Shown here: positions 46,277 through 55,060 of the stretch, piece by piece
Layout of the letters: each line of letters opens with the position of its first letter
How positions within the stretch are numbered: position 1 is the first letter of the stretch
Origin: Colwellia sp. 20A7
GTDB lineage: Bacteria > Pseudomonadota > Gammaproteobacteria > Enterobacterales > Alteromonadaceae
Assembly (NCBI RefSeq): GCF_009832865.1
Contig: NZ_CP047130.1
Span: forward strand, 3,906,001-3,970,000
Direction of reading: 5' to 3'
DNA: 64,000 nucleotides
Translations under genes and position numbers: made by a program
The notes under the pieces: model-generated
Databases searched by the model: none
The model's input: the letters and a program-made list of their open reading frames with translations, nothing else
Told to the model about the DNA's origin: nothing

Positions 46277-46703
46277 TTAACAGAGCAAAGCTTACGCATT
46301 ATTCTACTGATGTTATTTTTAACAAATAACATAACACTTTGCCATTCAAAGATTTGACTAAATTAAGTAGCAATTTATATATCTTAAAAACGAACTTTTG
46401 GTTTATTTTCTTATATATAATAGAAACTTAACTTACTTGCACAGCATACAAAACTATTTATGTGTTTTTTTTATTTGTAGTTGTTTTGCAAAAAACCTTT
46501 AAGGTATAATGCTAATACCAACCATTATCATTAATATTACCACTAAGTTTTGAATTCACTTTTATCAACACTCGTGTTTTAAAAGCGCAGTTAGTTAGGT
46601 CTGCCATCTTAACTATTACAGACCTAGCCATGAGCAATGCTGAGTTTTAACTTACTGCTAGTGTGGTCTCCTAAGGTAACCACACATTAAGGGCAAATCA
46701 ATA
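46277..46703. other. Upstream region of the DUF3649-PepSY operon
   Basis: There is no ORF. It contains the promoter and Fur-box-like site at 46481-46529 (separate entry), leaving a leader of about 170 bases before the first gene. I found no clear riboswitch-like structure in this leader. Confidence 0.5.
46481..46529 (+). promoter_or_regulatory. Promoter with Fur-box-like site
   Basis: TTGTTT (46481-46486) and TATAAT (46505-46510) are 18 bases apart. Immediately after the -10 box, 46511-46529 reads GCTAATACCAACCATTATC, matching the 19-bp Fur box GATAATGATAATCATTATC at 14 positions. The site would cover the transcription start, so iron-replete repression of the following operon is predicted. 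Confidence 0.65.
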
Positions 46704-46991
46704 ATGAACACAAAAAGAACATTTTCGGCGACTAAACGCCGGCATTTAATGGCTTGTATATTGGCGCTTATTACCGCCATTGTAATGATCCCTGGCATGA
46801 CAACTTACTTACCATTCGCCATGGAAGAAAAAATACTTATCCCCATTATGCTATTTCCTCTTATTTGGGCTGGCTTATTTATTTATGCCTATATGGCTGA
46901 AAGAGCATGGCACCCTTTTGTGGTGATGTTAGTTATTTTATTTAGTCATGCCGGTTTAAGTTATATGGCATTGTCAGGGGCACAAGCATGA
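46704..46991 (+). CDS. DUF3649-like small membrane protein
   Basis: The 95-residue protein has three hydrophobic helices (LMACILALITAIVMIPGM, then ILIPIMLFPLIWAGLFIYAY, then FVVMLVILFSHAGLSYMAL) and a basic N-terminus. It resembles DUF3649 proteins found next to PepSY ferric-siderophore reductase-like genes. It overlaps the PepSY gene by 4 bases (ATGA). Function unknown; the Fur-like site upstream suggests a part in iron uptake. Confidence 0.78.
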   Translation: MNTKRTFSATKRRHLMACILALITAIVMIPGMTTYLPFAMEEKILIPIMLFPLIWAGLFIYAYMAERAWHPFVVMLVILFSHAGLSYMALSGAQA

Positions 46992-48598
46992 AATCAGTTA
47001 CATTAAAAAAACTATTCTTATTACATAGTTGGGTTGGCATTGTTACTGCTATTTTGTTGTTTATAGTATGTTTTACTGGCGCTTTAGCCGTGCTGAGTCG
47101 CCCTGAATTAAAAATTTGGGCTAACCCCGAATTACATCAACTAAGTACGTTACCGAGCGAAAAAGTTACCGAGCTTATTAACCAATATCATCAAAAAGTA
47201 CCTGAAGCCTTTGGTGAGAATATTCATGTATATTTACCCACAGGACATAACACTCACTTACTCACTTTATTATTTGAATCGCATGACGGTGATGAAAACT
47301 ATACTGAGGAAGCCGTTTATGCGTATCAATTTGATCCTCGAAATTTTGAACTGGTCAAAGAATATTATGGTACGGCTGCCTATTTCTACGAACACCGTAA
47401 AACAGATGCTCCTTCATTTATTGGTCATTTTCATGCCGATTTACATCTAGGTCGACCTATAGGACTGATACTTAACGGCTTTTTAGGTTTAACTTTATTA
47501 GTGTCGACCATAACCGGTTTATTTATTCATCGTCAGCTAATTAAAGAGCTATTTACTTTTAGACGTAAAAAAGAGTTCGATGTTGTTGTCAGCGACGCAC
47601 ATAAAATTATGGGCATTTGGGGCAGCTTGTTTCATGGCATTATTGGTCTTAGTGGTGCATTTTTAGGGTTAGCAACAATTATATTACTACCTGCGGCTGC
47701 CTTTGTAAGTTTTGGTGGTGACCAAGAGAAATTAGTAGAGCGGTTTACTGCTATGCCAGAGCCCGTTATTTCTCATAACTATCAAGTAACAGATATCAAT
47801 ACTATTTTAATTGATGCACAAGCTCGTTACCCAAAAGCGAAAATTGTTGATTTAACCATTATGGCGCATAACGATGTTAATGCTGAGGTTTACCTGCGAT
47901 TACTCGGTGGGGATGCAGTAGCTTCACAATTGTTACAATATCATGGTAATGGTGAATTTAGTAAATCGATGAGTAGTTTAGGCGATATTCCTGGCCCTGC
48001 TATCAAAGTTCTCACCTTACTATTCCCACTGCACTTTGGTAACTTCGCCGGTATTTTTGTTAAATTTATCTGGGCTTTACTTGGTTTAACAACCGCACTC
48101 TTGCCATTGTCAGGCATGATGATGTGGTTAGCTAAACGTAGCCGAGGTAGTAATCCGACATTATCTGAATTAGCTTATCAACGTTGGAACAGAGCCATTA
48201 TTGGTAGTTGTGGTGGTTTAGTATTAGCGACCGCTATTTTATTTCCAGCCCAAGTTTTATTGAACAACTTAGTTGCGGTAGAGCTACATAATCAATATTT
48301 TGGACCACTATTCTTTTATTCGTGGTTAGCTTGGTTCTTGTTCGCTATTTTCCCTATTAATTATTACCGTTATTTACAAGTAACTCTGTTAGTTACAGGT
48401 ATTTCATGTATAGCCGTTTTACCATTAAATGCTGTACTGTCATCAAGCCATGCTTTTATAGCGGATAACTTATTAGTAACCGTGGTAGATATAAGCTTTT
48501 TCGTTATTGGTCTGTTTACTGTTTATGCAACTAAATGCATAAATGTTAAACGCGTGGCCTTAGCACAAACGTCTATCAATCAAGAGGTAACAGCATGA
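46988..48598 (+). CDS. PepSY-associated transmembrane protein (putative siderophore-iron reductase family)
   Basis: The 536-residue membrane protein starts with LLHSWVGIVTAILLFIVCF, the typical PepSY-TM first helix with an intramembrane His. It has a PepSY periplasmic segment with FIGHFHADLHLGRPIGLILN near residue 150, further helices (HKIMGIWGSLFHGIIGLSGA near 208), and four extra C-terminal helices. Such proteins are linked with reduction of ferric siderophores at the inner membrane; the helix histidines could bind heme. Its start and stop both overlap neighbours, so the three genes form one operon. Confidence 0.87.
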   Translation: MKSVTLKKLFLLHSWVGIVTAILLFIVCFTGALAVLSRPELKIWANPELHQLSTLPSEKVTELINQYHQKVPEAFGENIHVYLPTGHNTHLLTLLFESHDGDENYTEEAVYAYQFDPRNFELVKEYYGTAAYFYEHRKTDAPSFIGHFHADLHLGRPIGLILNGFLGLTLLVSTITGLFIHRQLIKELFTFRRKKEFDVVVSDAHKIMGIWGSLFHGIIGLSGAFLGLATIILLPAAAFVSFGGDQEKLVERFTAMPEPVISHNYQVTDINTILIDAQARYPKAKIVDLTIMAHNDVNAEVYLRLLGGDAVASQLLQYHGNGEFSKSMSSLGDIPGPAIKVLTLLFPLHFGNFAGIFVKFIWALLGLTTALLPLSGMMMWLAKRSRGSNPTLSELAYQRWNRAIIGSCGGLVLATAILFPAQVLLNNLVAVELHNQYFGPLFFYSWLAWFLFAIFPINYYRYLQVTLLVTGISCIAVLPLNAVLSSSHAFIADNLLVTVVDISFFVIGLFTVYATKCINVKRVALAQTSINQEVTA

Positions 48599-48825
48599 CA
48601 TTTATTTACCTAACCCTAGGCTGCTTAATGTTAATCACTAGTAGCGTACTGTTAAGAAAAGCCAGCAGTACAAGTCGTTGGTTAAGCTTGGTAATATTTA
48701 TAATTGCGTCAATATGCTTTATTGCTGTTTATGGCAGTATTGGTGGTGTTTTTATCGCTATCTCTGGCGGCTTGTTAACTAATTTATTTGTTGCTTTTAT
48801 ATTTGGTAAAGCAACAAATAAATAA
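48595..48825 (+). CDS. Small membrane protein, DUF3325-like
   Basis: The 76-residue product has three short helices (FIYLTLGCLMLITSSVLL, LVIFIIASICFIAVYGS, GVFIAISGGLLTNLFVAFIF). Its place after PepSY fits DUF3325, usually the third gene of this cassette, although typical members are longer. It overlaps the PepSY gene by 4 bases. Role unknown. Confidence 0.72.
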   Translation: MTFIYLTLGCLMLITSSVLLRKASSTSRWLSLVIFIIASICFIAVYGSIGGVFIAISGGLLTNLFVAFIFGKATNK

Positions 48826-49200
48826 TATAACGACAAACGTTAATTTACATTGAGCATATAACTTTTACGGTTATATCCGCTTTTCTCGTTATTGGTTCTC
48901 ACTGCTGACTTTGCTTTATTAGATGATTAGGGGATGAATTGCCTCCCCTTTCATTCTGCTTTTTCACTTACATTCCTATTATTAACATATTATACCAATC
49001 TCCTAACTATGTGATCATTCCTACTTACTAAAATCACCAACTATATCGTTATTTATTTAATAATTAGAACAACCAGTTATTGAAATAAACGCCTTGTATT
49101 TGGCCATTTTTTCTACGTATAAAATTGTCCACTTAACTAATGAAACTGGTATTAAAACTTAATGTTATTATTAGGTTGCCTCTATTTGACGTGCAATAAA
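48826..49200. other. Long intergenic region after the PepSY operon
   Basis: No ORF is visible. An imperfect terminator (AGGGGA 48929-48934 with TCCCCT 48944-48949) could end the PepSY operon. From about 48990 to 49180 the sequence is AT-rich and looks like non-coding interspersed DNA; I cannot compare it with other loci. Confidence 0.45.
48929..48949 (+). terminator. Terminator-like hairpin after the PepSY operon
   Basis: AGGGGA (48929-48934) pairs exactly with TCCCCT (48944-48949) over a 9-base loop, followed by TT. The stem is short but GC-rich against its surroundings. Confidence 0.55.
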
Positions 49201-49232
49201 AAACCCCAGTGTTTTTCAACAATGAGGTTTTA
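49201..49232 (-). terminator. Terminator-like hairpin downstream of guaA
   Basis: AAAACC (49201-49206) pairs with GGTTTT (49227-49232), extended by an imperfect CCA/TGA part. It is about 80 bases past the guaA stop on the minus strand, and the A-run before it is a T-run on that strand. Confidence 0.65.
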
Positions 49233-49313
49233 AGTATTCATCTAACATGCTCAGAAAACGCAGGTAGAACATTCAACGCCGAAATTGATTGTTATAACCC
49301 GTTTACAACAATG

Positions 49314-50891
49314 TTATTCCCATTCGATAGTAGCAGGCGGCTTGCCTGATATATCGTAAACAACACGCGAAATGCCATCAATTTCATTGATGATTCTGTT
49401 AGACACTAGGCCTAAGAAGTCGTATGGCAAATGTGACCAACGCGCCGTCATAAAGTCAATAGTTTCAACACAACGTAAGCTTACTACCCAGTCATATTTA
49501 CGAGCATCGCCCATAACTCCAACTGAACGAACAGGTAAAAATACGGTAAATGCTTGGCTTACTTTAGTGTATAAATCATGCTTATGTAATTCTTCAATGA
49601 AGATAGCGTCCGCACGACGTAATAAGTCTGCGTATTCTTTTTTCACTTCACCTAAAATACGAACACCTAACCCAGGACCAGGGAACGGGTGACGGTAAAG
49701 CATATCGTATGGTAAACCTAATTCAAGGCCAATTTTACGCACTTCATCTTTAAATAATTCACGTAATGGTTCAACTAAACCTAACTTCATGTAATCAGGT
49801 AAGCCACCAACGTTATGATGAGATTTGATAACATGTGCTTTACCCGTAGCAGAAGCAGCTGATTCAATAACGTCAGGGTAGATAGTACCCTGTGCTAACC
49901 ATTTGGCATTATCTAATTTGTTAGACTCTTCTTCGAATACATCGATAAATACATTACCGATAATTTTACGTTTAGCTTCTGGCTCACTTTCGCCAGCCAA
50001 ACGATCAAGAAAACGATCTTCAGCATCAATTTTAATGATATTTAAACCAAAATGATCGCCAAACATATCCATAACTTGTTGACCTTCGTCTAAACGAAGC
50101 AAACCGTTATCAACAAATACACATGTTAGTTTGTCACCAATAGCGCGATGTAAAAGCATAGCGACTACTGATGAATCGACACCACCAGATAAACCAAGAA
50201 TAACCTCGTCATCACCAATTTGTGCTTTCATTTTCTCGATAGCATCATCAATGATTGTTGCTGGTGTCCATAATTTTTCACACTGACAAATTTCAACAAC
50301 AAAGTTTTCTAAAATGCGTAAACCTTGTTTAGTGTGAGTAACTTCTGGGTGAAATTGAACACCATAAAACTGCTTGTCTTCGTGTGCCATAGCACCAAAA
50401 GCACAGCTTGGCGTTTGACCAACAGTAACAAAACCTTCAGGGATACTAGCAACTTTATCGCCGTGACTCATCCAAACATCAAGTAAACCATTACCGTTTT
50501 CACCAACACTGTCTTCAACGTTATTAAATAACGCTGACTTAGCAATTAGTTCAACCGCAGCATAACCAAATTCTTTATGGTTAGAACTTTCAACACTACC
50601 ACCTAACTGCTCAGCCATGGTTTGCATACCGTAACAAATACCTAATACTGGTACGTTAGCATTAAACACATATTCAGGTGCACGTGGTGAGTTAGCTTCA
50701 GTTACAGACTCTGGACCGCCAGCAAGAATAATACCTGTTGGGTTAAAGCCTTTAATTTGCTCTTCGGTTACGTCCCAAGACCATAATTCACAATAAACGC
50801 CAATTTCACGTACGCGACGTGCAATAAGCTGTGTGTATTGTGAACCAAAATCTAAAATCAGTATGCGGTGATCATGAATGTCTTTACTCAT
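49314..50891 (-). CDS. guaA: GMP synthase (glutamine-hydrolysing)
   Basis: GuaA converts XMP to GMP with ATP and glutamine. The 525-residue protein (E. coli 525) has an N-terminal class I amidotransferase domain with the nucleophile C86 in VLGICYGMQ and FHPEVTHT near 184. The ATP-pyrophosphatase domain has the P-loop [14 protein letters not shown] near 236, and the C-terminal dimerisation domain ends PATIEWE. It lies 246 bases downstream of guaB with a terminator and a palindromic element between them, so its expression relative to guaB may be set there. Confidence 0.98.
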   Translation of the reverse strand: MSKDIHDHRILILDFGSQYTQLIARRVREIGVYCELWSWDVTEEQIKGFNPTGIILAGGPESVTEANSPRAPEYVFNANVPVLGICYGMQTMAEQLGGSVESSNHKEFGYAAVELIAKSALFNNVEDSVGENGNGLLDVWMSHGDKVASIPEGFVTVGQTPSCAFGAMAHEDKQFYGVQFHPEVTHTKQGLRILENFVVEICQCEKLWTPATIIDDAIEKMKAQIGDDEVILGLSGGVDSSVVAMLLHRAIGDKLTCVFVDNGLLRLDEGQQVMDMFGDHFGLNIIKIDAEDRFLDRLAGESEPEAKRKIIGNVFIDVFEEESNKLDNAKWLAQGTIYPDVIESAASATGKAHVIKSHHNVGGLPDYMKLGLVEPLRELFKDEVRKIGLELGLPYDMLYRHPFPGPGLGVRILGEVKKEYADLLRRADAIFIEELHKHDLYTKVSQAFTVFLPVRSVGVMGDARKYDWVVSLRCVETIDFMTARWSHLPYDFLGLVSNRIINEIDGISRVVYDISGKPPATIEWE

Positions 50892-50942
50892 GTTTGTTTT
50901 CCTACTTTTACGTTCAAAATGAACGGTGTAAATTAAAGAAAA

Positions 50943-50979
50943 AGGCTGAGCACCCTACTTAAGGGTTATTGCTCAGCCT
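50943..50979 (-). terminator. Strong hairpin between guaB and guaA (terminator/attenuator)
   Basis: AGGCTGAGCA and TGCTCAGCCT (plus 50943-50952 and 50970-50979) form a perfect 10-bp stem. Its loop contains a further CCCT/AGGG pair. On the minus strand it is followed by TTTTTCTTT. It is 51 bases upstream of guaA, so full termination would separate guaA from guaB; partial read-through would make it an attenuator. Confidence 0.85.
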
Positions 50980-51039
50980 GTTGGAATTTTTTAGTTTTTC
51001 AATAAAGAAATAATCAAGAATGTTTTAGTTCTAAGCTAG

Positions 51040-51113
51040 TTAGCGTTAGAGCAAAGAAGAAGCACGGAGTTGACTTTAGTCAATGAGTACTTCTGATACC
51101 GCTATCACGCTAA
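51040..51113. repeat. Nested palindromic element between guaB and guaA
   Basis: Three nested inverted repeats share one centre: TTAGCGT (51040-51046)/ACGCTAA (51107-51113), AGAAG (51058-51062)/CTTCT (51090-51094), and TTGACT (51070-51075)/AGTCAA (51078-51083). The whole 74-base unit can fold as one long imperfect hairpin in either strand. It looks like a small palindromic repeat of the REP/MITE kind, but no second copy is in this window. Confidence 0.6.
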
Positions 51114-51137
51114 ATAGCACAGAAATGAAATATTCGA

Positions 51138-52610
51138 CTAGCCCATTCTATAGTTAGGGGCTTCTTTTGTGATGGTCACGTCATGTACATGTGACTCGCC
51201 CATACCTGCTGATGTTATTTTCATAAACTCAGGCTTAGTACGCATCACTTCAATCGTTTCACTACCCGTTAAGCCCATAGATGAACGTAAACCACCCATT
51301 TGCTGATGAATAATAGCAGCAACAGGACCTTTATAAGCAACACGGCCTTCGATACCTTCAGGTACTAATTTGTCTGCTTCACCATCTGATTTTTGGAAGT
51401 AACGATCACTCGATCCTTCTTTTTGATCCATAGCACCTAAAGAGCCCATACCACGATATGATTTGTAGTAGCGACCTTGATAAAGCTCTACTTCACCTGG
51501 TGCTTCTTCAGTACCCGCTAATAAACTGCCAACCATAACGCAATGCGCGCCAGCGACAAGTGCTTTAGCAATATCACCTGAAAAGCGAATACCTCCATCA
51601 GCAATAACGGGAATACCAGTACCTTTTAAAGCTTCAACTGCATTTGATATAGCTGTTAACTGTGGAACACCAACACCCGTAACAATACGAGTTGTACAAA
51701 TTGAACCTGGGCCTATGCCCACTTTAACAGCGTCAACACCTACATCAGCAAGCGCTTTAGCGCCAGCGCCTGTAGCAACGTTACCAGCAACTATTTGTAA
51801 ATCAGGGTATTTATCACGTGTTTCTTTTACTCGGTCTAATACACCTTGAGAATGGCCATGTGATGTATCTATTAATAGTACATCTACACCGGCAGCAACT
51901 AGCGCATCAATACGCTCATCAGTTCCTGCACCAACACCAACAGCTGCACCAACACGTAAACGTCCAAGCTCATCTTTACAAGCATTAGGTTTGTTTTCAG
52001 CTTTTTGATAATCTTTTGCGGTGATAAGTCCTACCAATTTAAACGCATCATCAACCACTAATATTTTTTCAATACGGTTGCTATGCATTAAACCTAAGAT
52101 TTCTTTTCGGGCGGCACCTTCTTTAACTGTGACTAATTTTTCTTTCACAGTCATCAATGAAGATACTGACTTAGTTAAATCAGTTTCAAAACGTAAATCA
52201 CGGCCGGTAATAATACCAACTAAATTGTTTTGATTATCAACAACAGGGAAACCTGAAAAACCTAAGTCATCAGCTTTATGCATAACTTCTTCAATAGTAA
52301 AGTCAGTGCTAACGGTAACAGGATCTGACACGATACCGCTTTCATATTTTTTAACTTTAGAAACGTTATTCGCTTGTTCCGCTATGGTCATATTTTTATG
52401 AATAAAGCCTAAACCACCTTCTTGTGCTAAAGTGATTGCTAAACGAGCTTCAGTTACTGTATCCATAGACGCAGATACAATAGGTACGTTCAAATTAATC
52501 TTTCGTGTTAAACGAGTTTGTAGATTAGCTGTGTGGGGTAGTACTGTAGAGTGGGCCGGTACTAACAAAACATCATCAAAAGTTAATGCTTCTTGGGCAA
52601 TTCGTAACAT
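51138..52610 (-). CDS. guaB: IMP dehydrogenase
   Basis: GuaB oxidises IMP to XMP with NAD+, the committed guanine step. The 490-residue protein (E. coli 488) has a TIM barrel interrupted by two CBS domains (about 95-205), which bind purine nucleotides for control. The catalytic Cys is C305 in [20 protein letters not shown]. The mobile flap and RYFQ/EGVEGRV-like part is RYFQ...[12 protein letters not shown] near residue 400-435. Its leader (52611-52677) can fold into two nested stems. It is divergent from xseA and precedes guaA. Confidence 0.98.
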   Translation of the reverse strand: MLRIAQEALTFDDVLLVPAHSTVLPHTANLQTRLTRKINLNVPIVSASMDTVTEARLAITLAQEGGLGFIHKNMTIAEQANNVSKVKKYESGIVSDPVTVSTDFTIEEVMHKADDLGFSGFPVVDNQNNLVGIITGRDLRFETDLTKSVSSLMTVKEKLVTVKEGAARKEILGLMHSNRIEKILVVDDAFKLVGLITAKDYQKAENKPNACKDELGRLRVGAAVGVGAGTDERIDALVAAGVDVLLIDTSHGHSQGVLDRVKETRDKYPDLQIVAGNVATGAGAKALADVGVDAVKVGIGPGSICTTRIVTGVGVPQLTAISNAVEALKGTGIPVIADGGIRFSGDIAKALVAGAHCVMVGSLLAGTEEAPGEVELYQGRYYKSYRGMGSLGAMDQKEGSSDRYFQKSDGEADKLVPEGIEGRVAYKGPVAAIIHQQMGGLRSSMGLTGSETIEVMRTKPEFMKITSAGMGESHVHDVTITKEAPNYRMG

Positions 52611-52677
52611 CGCAATATCACCAGAGTTAAGGAGAAAGGAGATACTAATTTTTTAAAAGTTAGTATCTAATATTGCG
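52611..52677 (-). promoter_or_regulatory. Structured leader of guaB
   Basis: Directly next to the guaB start codon (52610), CGCAATAT (plus 52611-52618) is the exact reverse complement of ATATTGCG (52670-52677). Inside lies a second perfect pair, GATACTAA (52641-52648)/TTAGTATC (52660-52667). In the mRNA the inner hairpin and outer stem would enclose the ribosome-binding region just before ATG, so translational control is possible. No known riboswitch class is recognised. Confidence 0.55.
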
Positions 52678-52834
52678 GCAGAATTTTAACTCTTTTCTTT
52701 GTTTAGGTAAACATAAATTTGTCTTTGAATCATTATTATTTTATGTAATAAAAGCAAAAAAAACACCCTAAATAAATTCCATCAAGATATACTGTCACTC
52801 AAACTAGCTCTACAGTATTAGCAATTAATTAGTT

Positions 52835-54169
52835 ATGCCAGCACAACACATCCTTCAAGTCAGTGAACTCACACGAAAAGTACGCTTTATTCTAGAAAGT
52901 GAATTAAATACCGTATGGTTAACCGGTGAAATATCTAATTTTGTCGCAGCTAGCTCTGGTCATTGGTACTTATCGTTAAAAGACAATAAGTCGCAAGTGC
53001 GTTGCGCTATGTTTAAGGGGAACAACCAAAGAGTTCGCCTTGCGAACAATGCAAAACCACGTAATGGCCAACAAGTATTAGTGCGTGCCAAGGTTTCATT
53101 GTACGAACCCAGAGGTGATTTTCAGCTTATTATTGAGCAACTTGATGATGCTGGTGAAGGTTTATTACGTCAACAATATGAGCAATTGAAAAACAAGTTA
53201 ACTGCGCTTGGTATATTCTCGCAAGATCATAAAAAGACAATCCCAACCACTATACAGCGTGTAGGTATTGTCACCTCACCTACTGGAGCCGCTGTAAAAG
53301 ATATTCTGACGGTTTTAAAACGCCGTAACCCAAATATTCAAGTGACGATTTACCCTGCGTTAGTACAAGGACAATATGCTAGTAATGATATTTGCCACGC
53401 AATTGCACAAGCAAATAGTAGGCAAGAATGTGATGTACTTATTATAGGACGTGGTGGTGGCTCTTTAGAAGATCTCTGGCCTTTCAATGAAGAAATAGTG
53501 GTACAAGCTATTTATGATTCAGTTATTCCAACCATTAGTGCAGTTGGTCATGAAGTCGATACTACGTTGAGCGATTATGTCGCTGATTTACGTGCCCCAA
53601 CCCCTTCTGCCGCAGCCGAGTTAGTTTCAAGTGATAGTGATGAACTAGTGAAAAAAATCACTATGCTAACATTACGATTAAATAACGCGATTACCAGAAA
53701 TAATAACGTGTTAATTCAAAAGTTGAGCCATACGCAGCATAGATTAACGCAAGCACACCCTGAGCAACAATTACGCATCCACCAACAAAAGTCTGATGAG
53801 TTAAACTTACGCTTAATGCAGGTAATTAAGCGAACAATGCTGCAAACAAAGCAACAACCACAACAATTAGCGCAACGACTTAATCGGTTGTCACCCAATA
53901 AACAATTAATAGAATACCAAACAACGGTGAGCCAGTTAAAACAACGCCTCGTTAATGCTCAAAAATATAGCTTACAGCATAAAGGTGAATTGTTTGTACA
54001 CTTAATTGAGCAACTGCAATTGGTTAGCCCATTAGCAACTATTGCAAGAGGTTATGGTGTGGTTCGAAATACTGAAGATAAAGTGATCAGTTCGATTAAA
54101 CAAGTATCGATTAACGATGAAATACGTGTGCAAATTTCTGACGGTTTGATTAAAGCGAAGGTTATTTGA
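52835..54169 (+). CDS. xseA: Exodeoxyribonuclease VII large subunit
   Basis: XseA with XseB degrades single-stranded DNA from both ends. The 444-residue protein (E. coli 456) has an N-terminal OB fold with VWLTGEISNFVAASSGHWYL near residue 24-43. The catalytic part holds GIVTSPTGAAVKDILTVLKRRNP and RGGGSLEDLWPFNEE near 206-220, with VGHEVDTTLSDYVADLRAPTP after it. A long coiled-coil region follows (about 270-390). xseB is not in the window. Confidence 0.97.
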   Translation: MPAQHILQVSELTRKVRFILESELNTVWLTGEISNFVAASSGHWYLSLKDNKSQVRCAMFKGNNQRVRLANNAKPRNGQQVLVRAKVSLYEPRGDFQLIIEQLDDAGEGLLRQQYEQLKNKLTALGIFSQDHKKTIPTTIQRVGIVTSPTGAAVKDILTVLKRRNPNIQVTIYPALVQGQYASNDICHAIAQANSRQECDVLIIGRGGGSLEDLWPFNEEIVVQAIYDSVIPTISAVGHEVDTTLSDYVADLRAPTPSAAAELVSSDSDELVKKITMLTLRLNNAITRNNNVLIQKLSHTQHRLTQAHPEQQLRIHQQKSDELNLRLMQVIKRTMLQTKQQPQQLAQRLNRLSPNKQLIEYQTTVSQLKQRLVNAQKYSLQHKGELFVHLIEQLQLVSPLATIARGYGVVRNTEDKVISSIKQVSINDEIRVQISDGLIKAKVI

Positions 54170-54233
54170 AGCTAAGGTTTACTTAAAAATGGTTTACTTA
54201 AGCAGGGCTTATTTAAAATAGTCATCTATCGTT

Positions 54234-54911
54234 TTATGCGGTCATAGTAGTTAATAGTAACTGGCGAACTTGTTCCTCGCTTGCCGATTCAAACTTCACA
54301 CCAAAAGAAATGCCTTCATTATGCTGTTTCAAATTACATACCATACCATTTAACTTTAAATTCTCTAAAGCTTGCTCTTCTTCGATTACAATTTGAATAT
54401 CTTTTTTATCTGATAACGCTAACTTTTCACCATTCATAATACTTAACTGACAACCTTTGCTAGATAAATTCTCTATCGTTGCTTGCCAATAATCTTCATC
54501 TATTTTTACTTTCGCTGGTATTTGGGTTTCTATACGAATAGATGAACGTAGGTTTTGTAAGCCAACGGTTCTAGGAAAATCTAACACCATAATACGAGAA
54601 GGCATTTGTAGCGTTTGTTTAATCGTACTGAGAAAAGCAACCACAACACCTTCATGGCCTTCAATTAAGCCCCTTACAGTAATCGCAGTGCCCTGCACTA
54701 TATGTTGAGAAAACCTTCCTAGCTTACCCGCTTCAGGAAATTGTATTAATACATATTTTCCCGGAAGATAACCAATGAATGTTGTTCTAAACTTAGCACG
54801 TTGACCTGCAGGCGTAGAAATATCAATGTTGACCGTCGAACCTGCATGAAGTAATGCTAAATTGCGATCTAGACGGGTACTTGTATCAATACTTGAAGGT
54901 TTGTTAGACAT
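54234..54911 (-). CDS. PilZ domain protein (YcgR-like, probable cyclic-di-GMP receptor)
   Basis: The 225-residue soluble protein has an N-terminal YcgR-like beta domain (HAGSTVNIDISTPAGQRAKF) and a C-terminal PilZ domain. The c-di-GMP-binding signature is complete: RSSIR (RxxxR, near residue 117-121) and NLSSKGCQLSI (D/NxSxxG, near 143). In other bacteria YcgR proteins brake the flagellar motor; the link to motX is only thematic here. It is convergent with xseA. Confidence 0.85.
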   Translation of the reverse strand: MSNKPSSIDTSTRLDRNLALLHAGSTVNIDISTPAGQRAKFRTTFIGYLPGKYVLIQFPEAGKLGRFSQHIVQGTAITVRGLIEGHEGVVVAFLSTIKQTLQMPSRIMVLDFPRTVGLQNLRSSIRIETQIPAKVKIDEDYWQATIENLSSKGCQLSIMNGEKLALSDKKDIQIVIEEEQALENLKLNGMVCNLKQHNEGISFGVKFESASEEQVRQLLLTTMTA

Positions 54912-55060
54912 AAATATGAATTTTTTTAAGTGTATCTAATCACACTAGTCAAATAGTAAATTAAAAGCAATGAATATAAGTAACGATTCTACAGTAGACT
55001 ATTTAAGTTACTCGTTACGAAGAGCAGTTTCCAAAAAGAAAACTGCTCTTCGCTAACTCA

